A stretch of 64,000 bases of DNA, taken from Flavobacteriales bacterium UBA7666. GTDB lineage: Bacteria; Bacteroidota; Bacteroidia; Flavobacteriales_D; Crocinitomicaceae. Below the pieces are notes generated by a model. The model had not been told where the DNA came from, did no database searches, and saw only the letters and a list, made by a program, of their open reading frames with translations. The stretch spans positions 3,450 through 67,449 of the forward strand of contig DLHO01000017.1 of NCBI GenBank assembly GCA_002483265.1, read 5' to 3'. Positions 34,125-42,271 of the stretch are shown here, piece after piece (the stretch's first letter is position 1; every line of letters begins with the position of its first letter). Both the position numbers and the translations under genes were made by a program.

Positions 34125-34814
34125 TTAATCCAGGTATTTCGAAAAAATGGCTCCTTTGAATGGAGTCCATACACATGCTTTTTGTCCACCTCGCTTTAAT
34201 GCGTTATTCGTCCAGGTATTACATGTGTAAGTCATATTGTACTCAATACTTGAATCGTAGAAGAAATCATATGTTCCATAAGGATGGTTTTCGATGACCT
34301 TCGCTTTACCCTTTTCAAACTGAAAACTACATTTGATAAAAGCACATAACTTTTGATATTGCTTTTTGCTTAGTTTCAGTTCGACCAAACCCGACTTCGC
34401 CAAATCTTTTGGAGTACACAAAATTAAATGCATGGCACCGGGACCTCTCCCAAATACCGTATTCAAAACAACTCCCACCTCCATATCGCTCCATTCTTTG
34501 GTTCTCATAAAGAAATTCTTGTCGCCCCAACCAAACTTTAAATGTGTTTGAAATGTATCAACCGATAAAGCTTTTTCCATGTTTAATGTTTTCTTCCAAT
34601 CCATTAGTGGGTGGTGAATCGGTAGAATGACATCCGAATGAATTCCATTCGTTGAAATATAAATGATTTCCGTTTTTGGATCAGTTGTTTTTTCAGCTTG
34701 CACTACGAAAGGAGAAACAGCAAGAAAGATCAGGATGTAAATAGCGATCAAAGCAAAAAGGATTTCAAAGCAAATTCGAAGGCCAGCAGCAATTATCTTC
34801 AAGGCTTTTTTCAT
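34125..34814 (-). CDS. DUF2459 / TIGR02117 family protein
   Basis: A 229-aa membrane-anchored protein of an uncharacterised family. One N-terminal hydrophobic segment (about 15-38) is followed by the family motifs: N-G-I-H-S-D-V-I-L-P, F-G-W-G-D-K-N-F-F, and near the C-terminus Y-G-T-Y-D-F-F-Y-D-S and C-N-T-W-T-N-N-A-L-K. Conserved His, Asp and Cys-Asn-Thr-Trp motifs suggest an enzyme-like periplasmic domain (the Cys/His arrangement resembles NlpC/P60-like hydrolases), but no activity is known to me. It is monocistronic and divergent from valS. The downstream gap (33950-34124) shows nothing identifiable. Confidence 0.85.
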   Translation of the reverse strand: MKKALKIIAAGLRICFEILFALIAIYILIFLAVSPFVVQAEKTTDPKTEIIYISTNGIHSDVILPIHHPLMDWKKTLNMEKALSVDTFQTHLKFGWGDKNFFMRTKEWSDMEVGVVLNTVFGRGPGAMHLILCTPKDLAKSGLVELKLSKKQYQKLCAFIKCSFQFEKGKAKVIENHPYGTYDFFYDSSIEYNMTYTCNTWTNNALKRGGQKACVWTPFKGAIFSKYLD

Positions 34815-34832
34815 AGGGTCGTTTGAACAAAT

Positions 34833-34910
34833 GTAGAAGAAAAAGCGATAGCTTTTGAAGATTGAGTTAAAATCCGCCGCAACGGATTAGTGTGGTAGTA
34901 ATGATGGAAA
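34833..34910. repeat. Dispersed repeat, copy 2
   Basis: Core 34833-34869 matches 28813-28849 except for one base; similarity then weakens (AGTGTGGTAGTAATGATGG). It lies 18 bp upstream of the start codon of the DUF2459 gene, on the 5' side of both flanking genes, unlike copy 1. Confidence 0.65.
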
Positions 34911-34959
34911 ACCAATAGCTCAGTCGGCATAAAAATAGTGAAAATGACCTATTTCCACC

Positions 34960-34989
34960 TTGATAAATTGCCCCGTTTTAGTACCTTTG
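34960..34989 (+). promoter_or_regulatory. Promoter of valS
   Basis: TTG (34960-34962), 19-bp spacer, TACCTTTG (34982-34989): a full match to the Bacteroidota housekeeping promoter, with the start codon 34 bp downstream. The same -7 sequence and spacing occur in the promoter at the window end. Confidence 0.85.
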
Positions 34990-35023
34990 CAACTTAAAAA
35001 GAACAACATAATAAAAAAGCAAC

Positions 35024-37651
35024 ATGGAAATTCCAAAAACGTACGAACCCCGTTCAGCAGAAGAACGATGGTACAGCCATTGGATGGCTAAGGGTTACTT
35101 TCATTCAGAACCAGATGATCGTGAGCCTTTTACTGTCGTCATTCCTCCGCCAAATGTAACGGGTGTCTTGCACATGGGACACATGTTGAACAATACTATT
35201 CAGGACGTACTGGTTCGCAAGGCGCGAATGGAAGGAAAAAATGCGTGTTGGGTTCCCGGAACCGATCATGCATCCATTGCTACTGAAGCGAAAGTAGTTC
35301 AGAAATTGCGTGAGGAAGGAATCAAGAAATCAGATCTTTCCCGCGATGAGTTTTTGAAACATGCTTTTGCCTGGAAAGAAAAATATGGAGGTGTAATCTT
35401 GCAGCAATTAAAGAAGTTAGGTGCTTCTTGTGATTGGGAAAGAACTTCCTTTACAATGGATCCTGAGTATTCCGATTCGGTAATTGATGTATTTATTGAT
35501 CTATTCAATAAAGGAAAGATTTATCGCGGTGTTCGTATGATCAACTGGGATCCAGAAGCTCGCACGGCACTTTCTGATGAAGAAGTAATTCACAAAGAAG
35601 TAAACTCGAAACTGTTTCACGTTCGCTATAAAGTAGCTGGAACTGAAGATCAGTGGTTAACAATTGCAACAACACGTCCCGAAACAATTTTGGGCGACTC
35701 GGCAATTTGTATTCACCCGGATGATGAGCGTTACAAGCATTTGCATGGAAAGCATGCGATTGTTCCGATTGCAAATCGCACAGTTCCTATTATTTGTGAC
35801 GAATATGTAGAAATGGAATTCGGAACAGGATGTTTGAAAGTAACACCTGCTCACGATGTGAATGACTACGAATTGGGTAAAAAATACGATTTAGAAACCA
35901 TCGATATTTTCCACGATAACGGAATTGTAAACGAAAATGGCTTGCATTATGCAGGAATGGATCGTTTCGATGTTCGGAAGGAAATTGCGAAAGAATTGGA
36001 TGATAAAGGTTACTTAGTAAAAGTAGAGGATCATATTAATAAGATCGGTTATTCTGAGCGTACAAATTGTGTAATTGAACCACGTTTGTCCTTGCAATGG
36101 TTTGTCTCCATGAAAGAATTGGCTCAACCGGCTTTGGAAAACGTAATGAATGGAAACATTTCGTTTCATCCGGATAAATTCAAGAATACTTACCGTCATT
36201 GGATGGAAAATGTAAAGGATTGGTGTATTTCCCGTCAGCTTTGGTGGGGACATCGCATTCCTGCATGGTACTACGGTGAAGGTTCGGAAGATTTTGTTAT
36301 TGCAAAGACAGTTGAAGAGGCAATTATATTCGCTTCCAGAAAAGCGGGAAAAGCAATTTCAGCGACTGACTTGAAGCAAGACGAAGATGTATTGGATACG
36401 TGGTTCTCCTCCTGGTTATGGCCAATTTCTGTTTTCAACGGATTGACTCAGCCTGGAAATAAAGAGATCAAGTATTACTATCCGACCAATGATTTGGTAA
36501 CGGCTCCGGAGATCATGTTCTTCTGGGTAGCACGTATGATCATTGCAGGATATGAATACATGGGTGAATTGCCATTCAGAAATGTATATTATACAGGAAT
36601 TGTTCGCGATAAACTGGGGCGTAAGATGTCCAAGTCACTAGGGAACTCTCCGGATCCGATTGAGTTAATTGAGAAATACGGAGCGGACGGTGTTCGTTTA
36701 GGAATTTTGATTTCTTCTCCGGCTGGAAACGATTTGCCTTTTGACAGCAGTCAGTGTGAGCAGGGAAGAAACTTCACCAATAAAATTTGGAATGCCGCGC
36801 GTTTGGTGATGGGTTGGGAAGTAAAACCAATCGAACAACCAAAAGCGTCAATCAAAGCAATCGAATGGTTTAATGCACGCTTCAATCAGGAATTGGAAAA
36901 CATCAATGAGTTGATGGGGAAATTCAAGATTTCTGAAGCATTGATGGCAATTTACAAGTTGGTTTGGGATGATTTCTGCGCATGGTATTTGGAAATGATT
37001 AAACCTGGGTATGAACAACCAATTGATCAGGCAACTTTGGATCAAACCATTGTTTTCTTTGAAAAATTGTTGTGTTTGTTGCAGCCGTTCACTCCTTTTG
37101 TTGCTGAAGAATTGTGGCACTTATTGAGAGAGCGTAAAGAAGGTGAAGATATCATCATTGCAAAATGGCCTGCCGTTGAAGCATTTGATTCTGCTGTTTT
37201 GAAGCAGTTTGGATTAGCTGAAGAAGTGGTGATCAATATTCGTAATATTCGCAAGAAGAACAATATTGCAAATAAAGTTCGCATTGAGTTATTCGTGAAA
37301 AAGAACATGGAATTGGATGCTTCGTTTGATTCGGTAATTCTGAAGATGGGGAATCTTTCTTTGATGGAATATACAACCGAAAAAGTTTCGAATGCAAATT
37401 CATTTCTGGTACAGTCCAATGAATATTTTATTCCTTTCGGAGAAGCAATTGATGTCTCTGCGGAAAAGGAAAAGATGGAAGAAGAGTTGAATTATACCAA
37501 AGGCTTTTTGAAAAGTGTTCAAGGAAAATTGAGTAACGAAAAATTCGTGAACGGAGCACCAGAACAAGTTTTGGCTAGTGAACGTAAAAAAGAGGCAGAT
37601 GCTTTACAGAAAATTGCCATTTTGGAAGAAAAACTGGCAAGTCTGAATTAA
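35024..37651 (+). CDS. valS: Valyl-tRNA synthetase
   Basis: ValRS charges tRNA-Val in the cytoplasm and edits threonine. The 875-aa protein has the class Ia motifs: P-P-P-N-V-T-G-V-L-H-M-G-H with the HIGH-type H-M-G-H at residues 50-53, the CP1 editing domain (about 200-350, T-T-R-P-E-T-I-L-G-D), W-F-S-S-W-L-W-P, the KMSKS loop at Lys534, the anticodon-binding helical domain, and a C-terminal coiled-coil arm (about 810-875). Length is normal for the bacterial enzyme. It has its own strong promoter and terminator and is a stand-alone gene. Confidence 0.98.
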   Translation: MEIPKTYEPRSAEERWYSHWMAKGYFHSEPDDREPFTVVIPPPNVTGVLHMGHMLNNTIQDVLVRKARMEGKNACWVPGTDHASIATEAKVVQKLREEGIKKSDLSRDEFLKHAFAWKEKYGGVILQQLKKLGASCDWERTSFTMDPEYSDSVIDVFIDLFNKGKIYRGVRMINWDPEARTALSDEEVIHKEVNSKLFHVRYKVAGTEDQWLTIATTRPETILGDSAICIHPDDERYKHLHGKHAIVPIANRTVPIICDEYVEMEFGTGCLKVTPAHDVNDYELGKKYDLETIDIFHDNGIVNENGLHYAGMDRFDVRKEIAKELDDKGYLVKVEDHINKIGYSERTNCVIEPRLSLQWFVSMKELAQPALENVMNGNISFHPDKFKNTYRHWMENVKDWCISRQLWWGHRIPAWYYGEGSEDFVIAKTVEEAIIFASRKAGKAISATDLKQDEDVLDTWFSSWLWPISVFNGLTQPGNKEIKYYYPTNDLVTAPEIMFFWVARMIIAGYEYMGELPFRNVYYTGIVRDKLGRKMSKSLGNSPDPIELIEKYGADGVRLGILISSPAGNDLPFDSSQCEQGRNFTNKIWNAARLVMGWEVKPIEQPKASIKAIEWFNARFNQELENINELMGKFKISEALMAIYKLVWDDFCAWYLEMIKPGYEQPIDQATLDQTIVFFEKLLCLLQPFTPFVAEELWHLLRERKEGEDIIIAKWPAVEAFDSAVLKQFGLAEEVVINIRNIRKKNNIANKVRIELFVKKNMELDASFDSVILKMGNLSLMEYTTEKVSNANSFLVQSNEYFIPFGEAIDVSAEKEKMEEELNYTKGFLKSVQGKLSNEKFVNGAPEQVLASERKKEADALQKIAILEEKLASLN

Positions 37652-37673
37652 AAATTCAAAGAAAAAAAGAGGA

Positions 37674-37708
37674 AGAGGTATTCGTTGAGACGGGTACCTC
37701 TTTTTTTT
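37674..37708 (+). terminator. Rho-independent terminator of valS
   Basis: A 12-bp stem (AGAGGTATTCGT / ACGGGTACCTCT with two G-U pairs), 4-nt loop, eight Ts, starting 23 bp after the valS stop. Confidence 0.9.
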
Positions 37709-37820
37709 GAAGTCTTAAGAAAAACGTTTTAGTTCTGATATTTCGCTTCGAAGGAATAGAAAATAATGAGTTGGAATAAAAAAAAATAGCGTTTAAGTGT
37801 CTCATATCAAGTTGATTGCG

Positions 37821-37828
37821 TATTTTTG
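37821..37828 (+). promoter_or_regulatory. -7 promoter box
   Basis: TATTTTTG matches TAnnTTTG and lies 19 bp before the ATG at 37848. The -33 element is not clear. Confidence 0.4.
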
Positions 37829-37847
37829 AGTCAAACTACAACTTATT

Positions 37848-38132
37848 ATGAAAACACTTGCGTTTATTTTGCTGTCCGTTTGTTCTCTTCAGGCACAAGC
37901 GCAAACGAGTAAGCAACAAATCCCATTGGAATATCCTGTTCAGCAGTTATTAGGTGTTGAATACGAAATCAAGGATGTTCCACAGCCTGATAGCAATCGC
38001 CTATTACTGATCCCTTATGTTGAACTGACAGCTCAGCGTGCACGCGAAGTTGATGTAGAGATTTTTGATCCTGCGAGTAACTACACCATCGTGCTATATT
38101 CGGATGTTAAGTGTCAACAAAACAAGCACTAA
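37848..38132 (+). CDS. Small secreted protein of unknown function
   Basis: A 94-aa product with a signal peptide (MKTLAFILLSVCSLQAQAQ). The mature part of about 75 residues has alternating short strands (V-E-Y-E-I, L-L-L-I-P-Y-V-E-L, Y-T-I-V-L-Y-S-D-V) and one cysteine. I recognise no family. The next gene begins 3 bp after its stop, so the two are almost certainly co-translated. It is not similar to the 117-aa proteins at 4255 and 11221 although the order, small secreted gene then large surface gene, is the same. Confidence 0.7.
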   Translation: MKTLAFILLSVCSLQAQAQTSKQQIPLEYPVQQLLGVEYEIKDVPQPDSNRLLLIPYVELTAQRAREVDVEIFDPASNYTIVLYSDVKCQQNKH

Positions 38133-38135
38133 ATC

Positions 38136-39587
38136 ATGAGAATTCTGTTTATCCTTTTGATGCTGGCACCTGGTATGTTGCTGGCTCAGACATACACACA
38201 TCCTACTATAGGGATTTCAAGTACTTATGCTGGTGCTTGTATGGTGAATACTTGTTCAGGAACCTACTATGATAATGGTGGTGCAGGAGGGAATTATGCC
38301 GCGAATATTAATGCTATTTATCGTACATTTTGCCCTAGTACCGCAGGAATGTGCGTGAGGGCAACTTTCACTGCATTTAGTATGAACGATACCTATTTTC
38401 TTTGTACTGGTCCTGGAAGTTGTTGTGATTACCTGCAGATTTTGAATGGGCCGGCACAAAACTCACCTGCTTTGTATAATAATTGTACAACCTCGCCGGG
38501 AACAATTACTTCTACATCTCCAAGTGGATGTTTGACCTTTCGTCATACTACAGACGGAAGTGTTCAGTTGGGGGGATGGGCAGCAACACTTTCATGTGTG
38601 GCGTGTGCGGGAGGACCAACGGGGATATCAAACCAGGATTGTTCGAATGCTGTTCAGATTTGTGCAGACTCACCATTCTCTACAACCGTATCCGGTCCAG
38701 GATTGGCGTCCGAGTCGTGTGTAGGATGCACCGGAGCCGGAGGAGAAGTATATTCCAGCTGGTATAAATTTCAAGTTGCAAATAGTGGAACACTGGGATT
38801 GATAATAGATCCTACAAACAATGCAGATGATTATGATTTTGCGCTTTATGGTCCGGGTGCCACATGTGGAGCTTTAGGAAGCCCGATTCGTTGTTCTTAC
38901 GCAGCAAATGCTAATAATACAGGACTTGGAAATGGTGCCGTAGATGTATCGGAGGATGTAACCGGAGATGCATGGGTTAGTACCTTGCCGGTTACAGCAG
39001 GACAAATCTATTTCCTGATGGTCAATCAGTGGTCACCTACAGCTGCAGGATTTACTTTGGATTGGAACTTAACTGGTGGTGCCTCATTGAACTGTACGCC
39101 ATTGTCGGTAGAATTGAAAGATTTTTTTTGTAAACAAGACGAGCGCGCTTTGGCGGTTGCATGGACAACGCTTACAGAAAAAAACAGTGATTATTTTATT
39201 TTGGAGAAGAGCGAGGATGGGGACAATTTTTTTCCATTGATCCACTCGAAAGCACAAGGGGAAAGCGCTACACCAACAGATTACTTTTTCTATGACAACC
39301 AACCGGTTATTGGAACAAACTATTATCGTTTAACCGAAGTGGATATTAATGGCGAAAAAACGACCTTCGATATGACGACTTGTAATTTCAGCCTGGATGC
39401 ACTGAAAATTAAAACAATGCGCATTTATAGCCAGAGCGGAACTTTGATTAAGGAGGTGAACGGTGAAGATTTAGATGTCAAATCAGCATTTTCGAGCATG
39501 ACTCTTCCGGATGGAGTTTACATTTTGGAAACTATTGGTTTCGATGGGAGTATTGAGCGTATTAAATTGGTTCAGTTGATGCAGTAA
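38136..39587 (+). CDS. Surface protein with CUB-like and PPC-like domains
   Basis: A 483-aa exported protein: signal peptide (MRILFILLMLAPGMLLAQ), a cysteine-rich CUB-like domain (about 25-155, with C-C-D-Y-L-Q-I-L-N-G-P and L-T-F-R-H-T-T-D-G), a PPC-like domain (about 160-315, with N-A-V-Q-I-C, Y-S-S-W-Y-K-F and D-Y-D-F-A-L-Y-G-P-G), then a C-terminal part starting L-S-V-E-L-K-D-F, W-T-T-L-T-E-K-N-S-D-Y-F-I-L-E-K-S-E-D-G, which in related T9SS proteins precedes the sorting domain. The tail (G-V-Y-I-L-E-T ... K-L-V-Q-L) resembles a type A sorting domain. T9SS export is probable. Confidence 0.85.
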   Translation: MRILFILLMLAPGMLLAQTYTHPTIGISSTYAGACMVNTCSGTYYDNGGAGGNYAANINAIYRTFCPSTAGMCVRATFTAFSMNDTYFLCTGPGSCCDYLQILNGPAQNSPALYNNCTTSPGTITSTSPSGCLTFRHTTDGSVQLGGWAATLSCVACAGGPTGISNQDCSNAVQICADSPFSTTVSGPGLASESCVGCTGAGGEVYSSWYKFQVANSGTLGLIIDPTNNADDYDFALYGPGATCGALGSPIRCSYAANANNTGLGNGAVDVSEDVTGDAWVSTLPVTAGQIYFLMVNQWSPTAAGFTLDWNLTGGASLNCTPLSVELKDFFCKQDERALAVAWTTLTEKNSDYFILEKSEDGDNFFPLIHSKAQGESATPTDYFFYDNQPVIGTNYYRLTEVDINGEKTTFDMTTCNFSLDALKIKTMRIYSQSGTLIKEVNGEDLDVKSAFSSMTLPDGVYILETIGFDGSIERIKLVQLMQ

Positions 39588-39610
39588 AGAACCTGAAAAA
39601 TAGAGATGGA

Positions 39611-39638
39611 AGAGGGGTAATAACTATCCCTCTTTTTT
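39611..39638 (+). terminator. Rho-independent terminator
   Basis: Stem AGAGGGGTA / TATCCCTCT with one G-U pair and a 5-nt loop, followed by six Ts, about 24 bp after the stop at 39587. Confidence 0.85.
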
Positions 39639-39735
39639 GTGCTTTGATTTTTGTTTTATCATGAAAAGAAGCTTTTGCTTTAAAGAGATTAAATAAAAGA
39701 ACCTTATATTCGCGCCAATTATAATCAATCCTAAT

Positions 39736-41205
39736 ATGAGAACGTTTAAATTACTACTTCTGGTTTGTGCTTTATTTAGCACCAAACTATTTGCCCAAAC
39801 CATTGAAATGGGAATTCCTAATAAAGGATCTGAATTCCCGGATTTGATTTCAGACGATGGCGGAGATTTCTATACCACTTCCTATATCAAGACAGCGCTT
39901 TATATGAGTTTGGTAGATTACAAACTCACTCGTTTCGAAAACATGACAAAAGTTGCTGAGGAGAAAATTAAACGGGATATACCTACTGGCGGAAAGGGTG
40001 AAATTTTTGGAACCACTTGTTTAAATGGAAAACCAATCGTGATCTTATCAAATACTGAAAAAACAACCACCAGTATTTACTATCAGGTGTATGATGAACA
40101 ATGTAAACCTGTTTCTGAGCCGGCATTGATTGCAGAGTTTGAGGTCGAAGAAAAGAAAAGACAACGTGGTTTTTTTAGCTACATGATTTCTCAAAACAAA
40201 GAGTTCATTCTTTTTGAATACATGAAGAAAGGAAAGAAATCAGAGGAAGACCGATTAGTGTATAAAGTACTTAATTCGGATTTCGGTTTGGTGCAAGAAG
40301 GAGAATATGAAACAAGTGCCAATGTTTCAAGTTCCATGCTCACCAACAAAGGAGAATATCTAATTGCATTGGCCGTTTATCAGCAAAACGAAAAAGGAAA
40401 GGAAACAGATAAGATCGAAACTTACCGGATTAAGCATTTTAAAGATGGGAAAGAAACTGAATTGAATATTGATACACAAGGTAAAGCTCAATTTAGCTTT
40501 AATATGTCAGTAACAAATGACAATCAATTGATTCTATTGGGAGCTTTTTCAGAGGGTAGTGGAAGAGGATATACATATATTAATATCAATTTGGATACTG
40601 AAAAAGAAGTGAAAAGAGTGTATTGTACTCCGAATACCGGTATGAAGATTGAGTATATACGTGATTATTTCCTGGATGCAGATGGTGGTTTGGTTGTTTT
40701 GGGAGAAGAATACTCTGAAAAAACGGTTACTACAACTTCTCAGACTTCCAGTGGGGTTTCGACTAGAACATCGACAACATATTATTATAACGATGCTTGC
40801 GCGTTTAAAATTATGAATGATGGTGAGCCGGAGTGGCTCGTAAAAATTCCGAAGCATCAATATTCTGTAAATGATGGAGGAATGGCTTCTTCTTTGGCGG
40901 GATATACTTCCGGAGGGAAATACTATTTGTTTTTCAATGATAATTTAAAGAACTATGGACCAGACGGAAACTTTTTGAATCCTGAAAAGGTCGAAACATG
41001 TTTTTATAAAAACAAAAAATGTGGATTTATCAAAGTTGATATTGACTTGAAATCGGGGGAGAGTAATCGTCAGATTATGTTGAGACCGGATGTACAGCCA
41101 CTTTTTTCAATTCCTAATTATTTTGTGAAAAGCGAAGATAAAAATGAAATGTTAATCTATTTTATGAACCGGAAAACGGAACAATTCGGATTGATGAAAT
41201 TTTAA
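39736..41205 (+). CDS. Secreted protein of unknown function, paralogue of the gene at 861
   Basis: A 489-aa product with a signal peptide (MRTFKLLLLVCALFSTKLFAQ). The body is beta-strand rich with charged stretches and no domain I can name. Compared with the protein at 861-2408, the C-terminal halves share Y-Y-Y-N-D, W-L-V-K-I-P-K-H, S-V-N-D-G-G, Y-Y-L-F-F-N-D-N and N-Y-G-P-D-G-N in the same order, so the two are paralogues about 37 kb apart. No sorting domain is obvious, so it may stay in the periplasm or use another export route. A -7-like TATATTCG is at 39705-39712 without a good -33 element. The RAYT gene follows after 89 bp. Confidence 0.8.
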   Translation: MRTFKLLLLVCALFSTKLFAQTIEMGIPNKGSEFPDLISDDGGDFYTTSYIKTALYMSLVDYKLTRFENMTKVAEEKIKRDIPTGGKGEIFGTTCLNGKPIVILSNTEKTTTSIYYQVYDEQCKPVSEPALIAEFEVEEKKRQRGFFSYMISQNKEFILFEYMKKGKKSEEDRLVYKVLNSDFGLVQEGEYETSANVSSSMLTNKGEYLIALAVYQQNEKGKETDKIETYRIKHFKDGKETELNIDTQGKAQFSFNMSVTNDNQLILLGAFSEGSGRGYTYININLDTEKEVKRVYCTPNTGMKIEYIRDYFLDADGGLVVLGEEYSEKTVTTTSQTSSGVSTRTSTTYYYNDACAFKIMNDGEPEWLVKIPKHQYSVNDGGMASSLAGYTSGGKYYLFFNDNLKNYGPDGNFLNPEKVETCFYKNKKCGFIKVDIDLKSGESNRQIMLRPDVQPLFSIPNYFVKSEDKNEMLIYFMNRKTEQFGLMKF

Positions 41206-41294
41206 AAATGGGAAAGGTTGAGACGAAAGTTTCAATCTTTTTTGTTTCAAGCGAACTTTTTTCTTAGCTTATATAAGAAAGTAATTGTTCTTGT

Positions 41295-41873
41295 ATGAAG
41301 CATCAAGCTTATTTTCATTTGACAACCAATCTCCACGATAGTCGAACATCCAATAGAATGCTAATTTATAAAGCTCGTGAAAGAAGGTTTCACGGAACAC
41401 TTCCTTATCCGGATGTTTATTATATGAGTATGGAGGAAGAAACACTCATTGCACAGGAAGTATTTTATCTGTCGGATGAATTGGATTTCGCAGTGATTGC
41501 AATGAATCTTTGTCGGGACCACATGCATTTGTTGGTTTGCTGCGAAGAGGATGAGGTTTCGAAGATTATGCATCGCATAAAGGGACGGACTGCTCGTACG
41601 TGTAACGCGTATCGCGCGGCCAAGGGGATTAATCCCCTTGACGCGACGAACGGAAAATACGAACCGAGAACATTAAAGGATAAATCAATCCCTTTTTGGA
41701 CCCAGAAGTACCATTGTAAAGTGATTCGCAATTCGGATCAATTACTAAACACCATCAATTATATTCGAAATAATCGGAAGAAGCATGGTTTACCTAACAA
41801 CCCTGCGCTACAAAATTTGATAGGTAAAAACCAATTAGTTGCTTCTCCGAATGCGATTGTAAACCTGATATAA
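41295..41873 (+). CDS. REP-associated tyrosine transposase (RAYT, Y1/HUH family)
   Basis: A 192-aa single-strand DNA transposase-like protein. The HUH metal-binding motif is D-H-M-H-L-L-V, and the catalytic tyrosine is probably the one in T-I-N-Y-I-R-N-N near residue 155. F-W-T-Q-K-Y-H-C-K-V-I is also typical of the group. RAYTs differ from IS200 transposases in lacking their own mobile-element ends; they act on short palindromic REP sequences. A perfect 20-bp palindrome lies inside the gene (41621-41640), coding for part of a loop (A-K-G-I-N-P-L-D). No flanking inverted repeats of an IS are seen. Other palindromes of the window (14030, 54935) may be its substrates; this is inferred. Confidence 0.88.
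   Translation: MKHQAYFHLTTNLHDSRTSNRMLIYKARERRFHGTLPYPDVYYMSMEEETLIAQEVFYLSDELDFAVIAMNLCRDHMHLLVCCEEDEVSKIMHRIKGRTARTCNAYRAAKGINPLDATNGKYEPRTLKDKSIPFWTQKYHCKVIRNSDQLLNTINYIRNNRKKHGLPNNPALQNLIGKNQLVASPNAIVNLI
41621..41640. repeat. Perfect palindrome CAAGGGGATTAATCCCCTTG inside the RAYT coding region
   Basis: A 20-bp perfect inverted repeat, with partial outer symmetry (CGCG on both sides). Its core GATTAATC is the same as in the intergenic palindrome at 14030-14071. It keeps the reading frame. Confidence 0.8.
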
Positions 41874-42140
41874 TTCGCTATTCTTTTGCTGTAAATAGTC
41901 AAAATAACGGTCGAAATGTACTTTGAGAATTTGTTCGATCTCTTTGATCAAATACTCCAAACGTGGATTCAATGAAGAATTGTCGTTTTCTGTCAATAAA
42001 TCCAACTGCGCTACTTTTAAAGCGAATCGTGAAAAAGGACCACGAAATTCTTTAACATTTGTCCAACATGTATGATTTTGCACACAAACAGCTTCGATTG
42101 CTTTGTATGTTTCCAGTTGATTGATTGTTGTACCGTTCAT
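41835..42140 (-). CDS. Hypothetical protein, 101 aa
   Basis: A mostly helical, soluble 101-aa product beginning MNGTTINQLETYKAIEAVC. The ATG at 42140 is preferred to a TTG at 42149. It overlaps the 3' end of the RAYT gene by 39 bp in the opposite direction. The pattern (Y-K-A-I-E-A-V-C, W-T-N-V-K-E-F, F-x-x-K-V-A-Q-L-D-L-L) resembles helical-bundle proteins that recur in this phylum, but these are usually longer, so it could be a shortened relative. The gap 42141-42271 shows no further gene. The coding call is plausible, not certain. Confidence 0.55.
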   Translation of the reverse strand: MNGTTINQLETYKAIEAVCVQNHTCWTNVKEFRGPFSRFALKVAQLDLLTENDNSSLNPRLEYLIKEIEQILKVHFDRYFDYLQQKNSELYQVYNRIRRSN

Positions 42141-42271
42141 GAGTGACAAGTTTTAGCGTGTTGTTTCTTTATCAATTAACGCAACAAAAAGTGGATAGTT
42201 GTAATTAAAATCCTTAAAAAATCTTAACTGTACCTTTCATGGATTGAACAGTAGTTTTAAGCGGATGAGAA

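Noticed and set aside
41295..41873. Complete IS200/IS605 insertion sequence
   Set aside because: No element ends or tnpB gene; the protein fits the RAYT group and the flanks show no defined borders.
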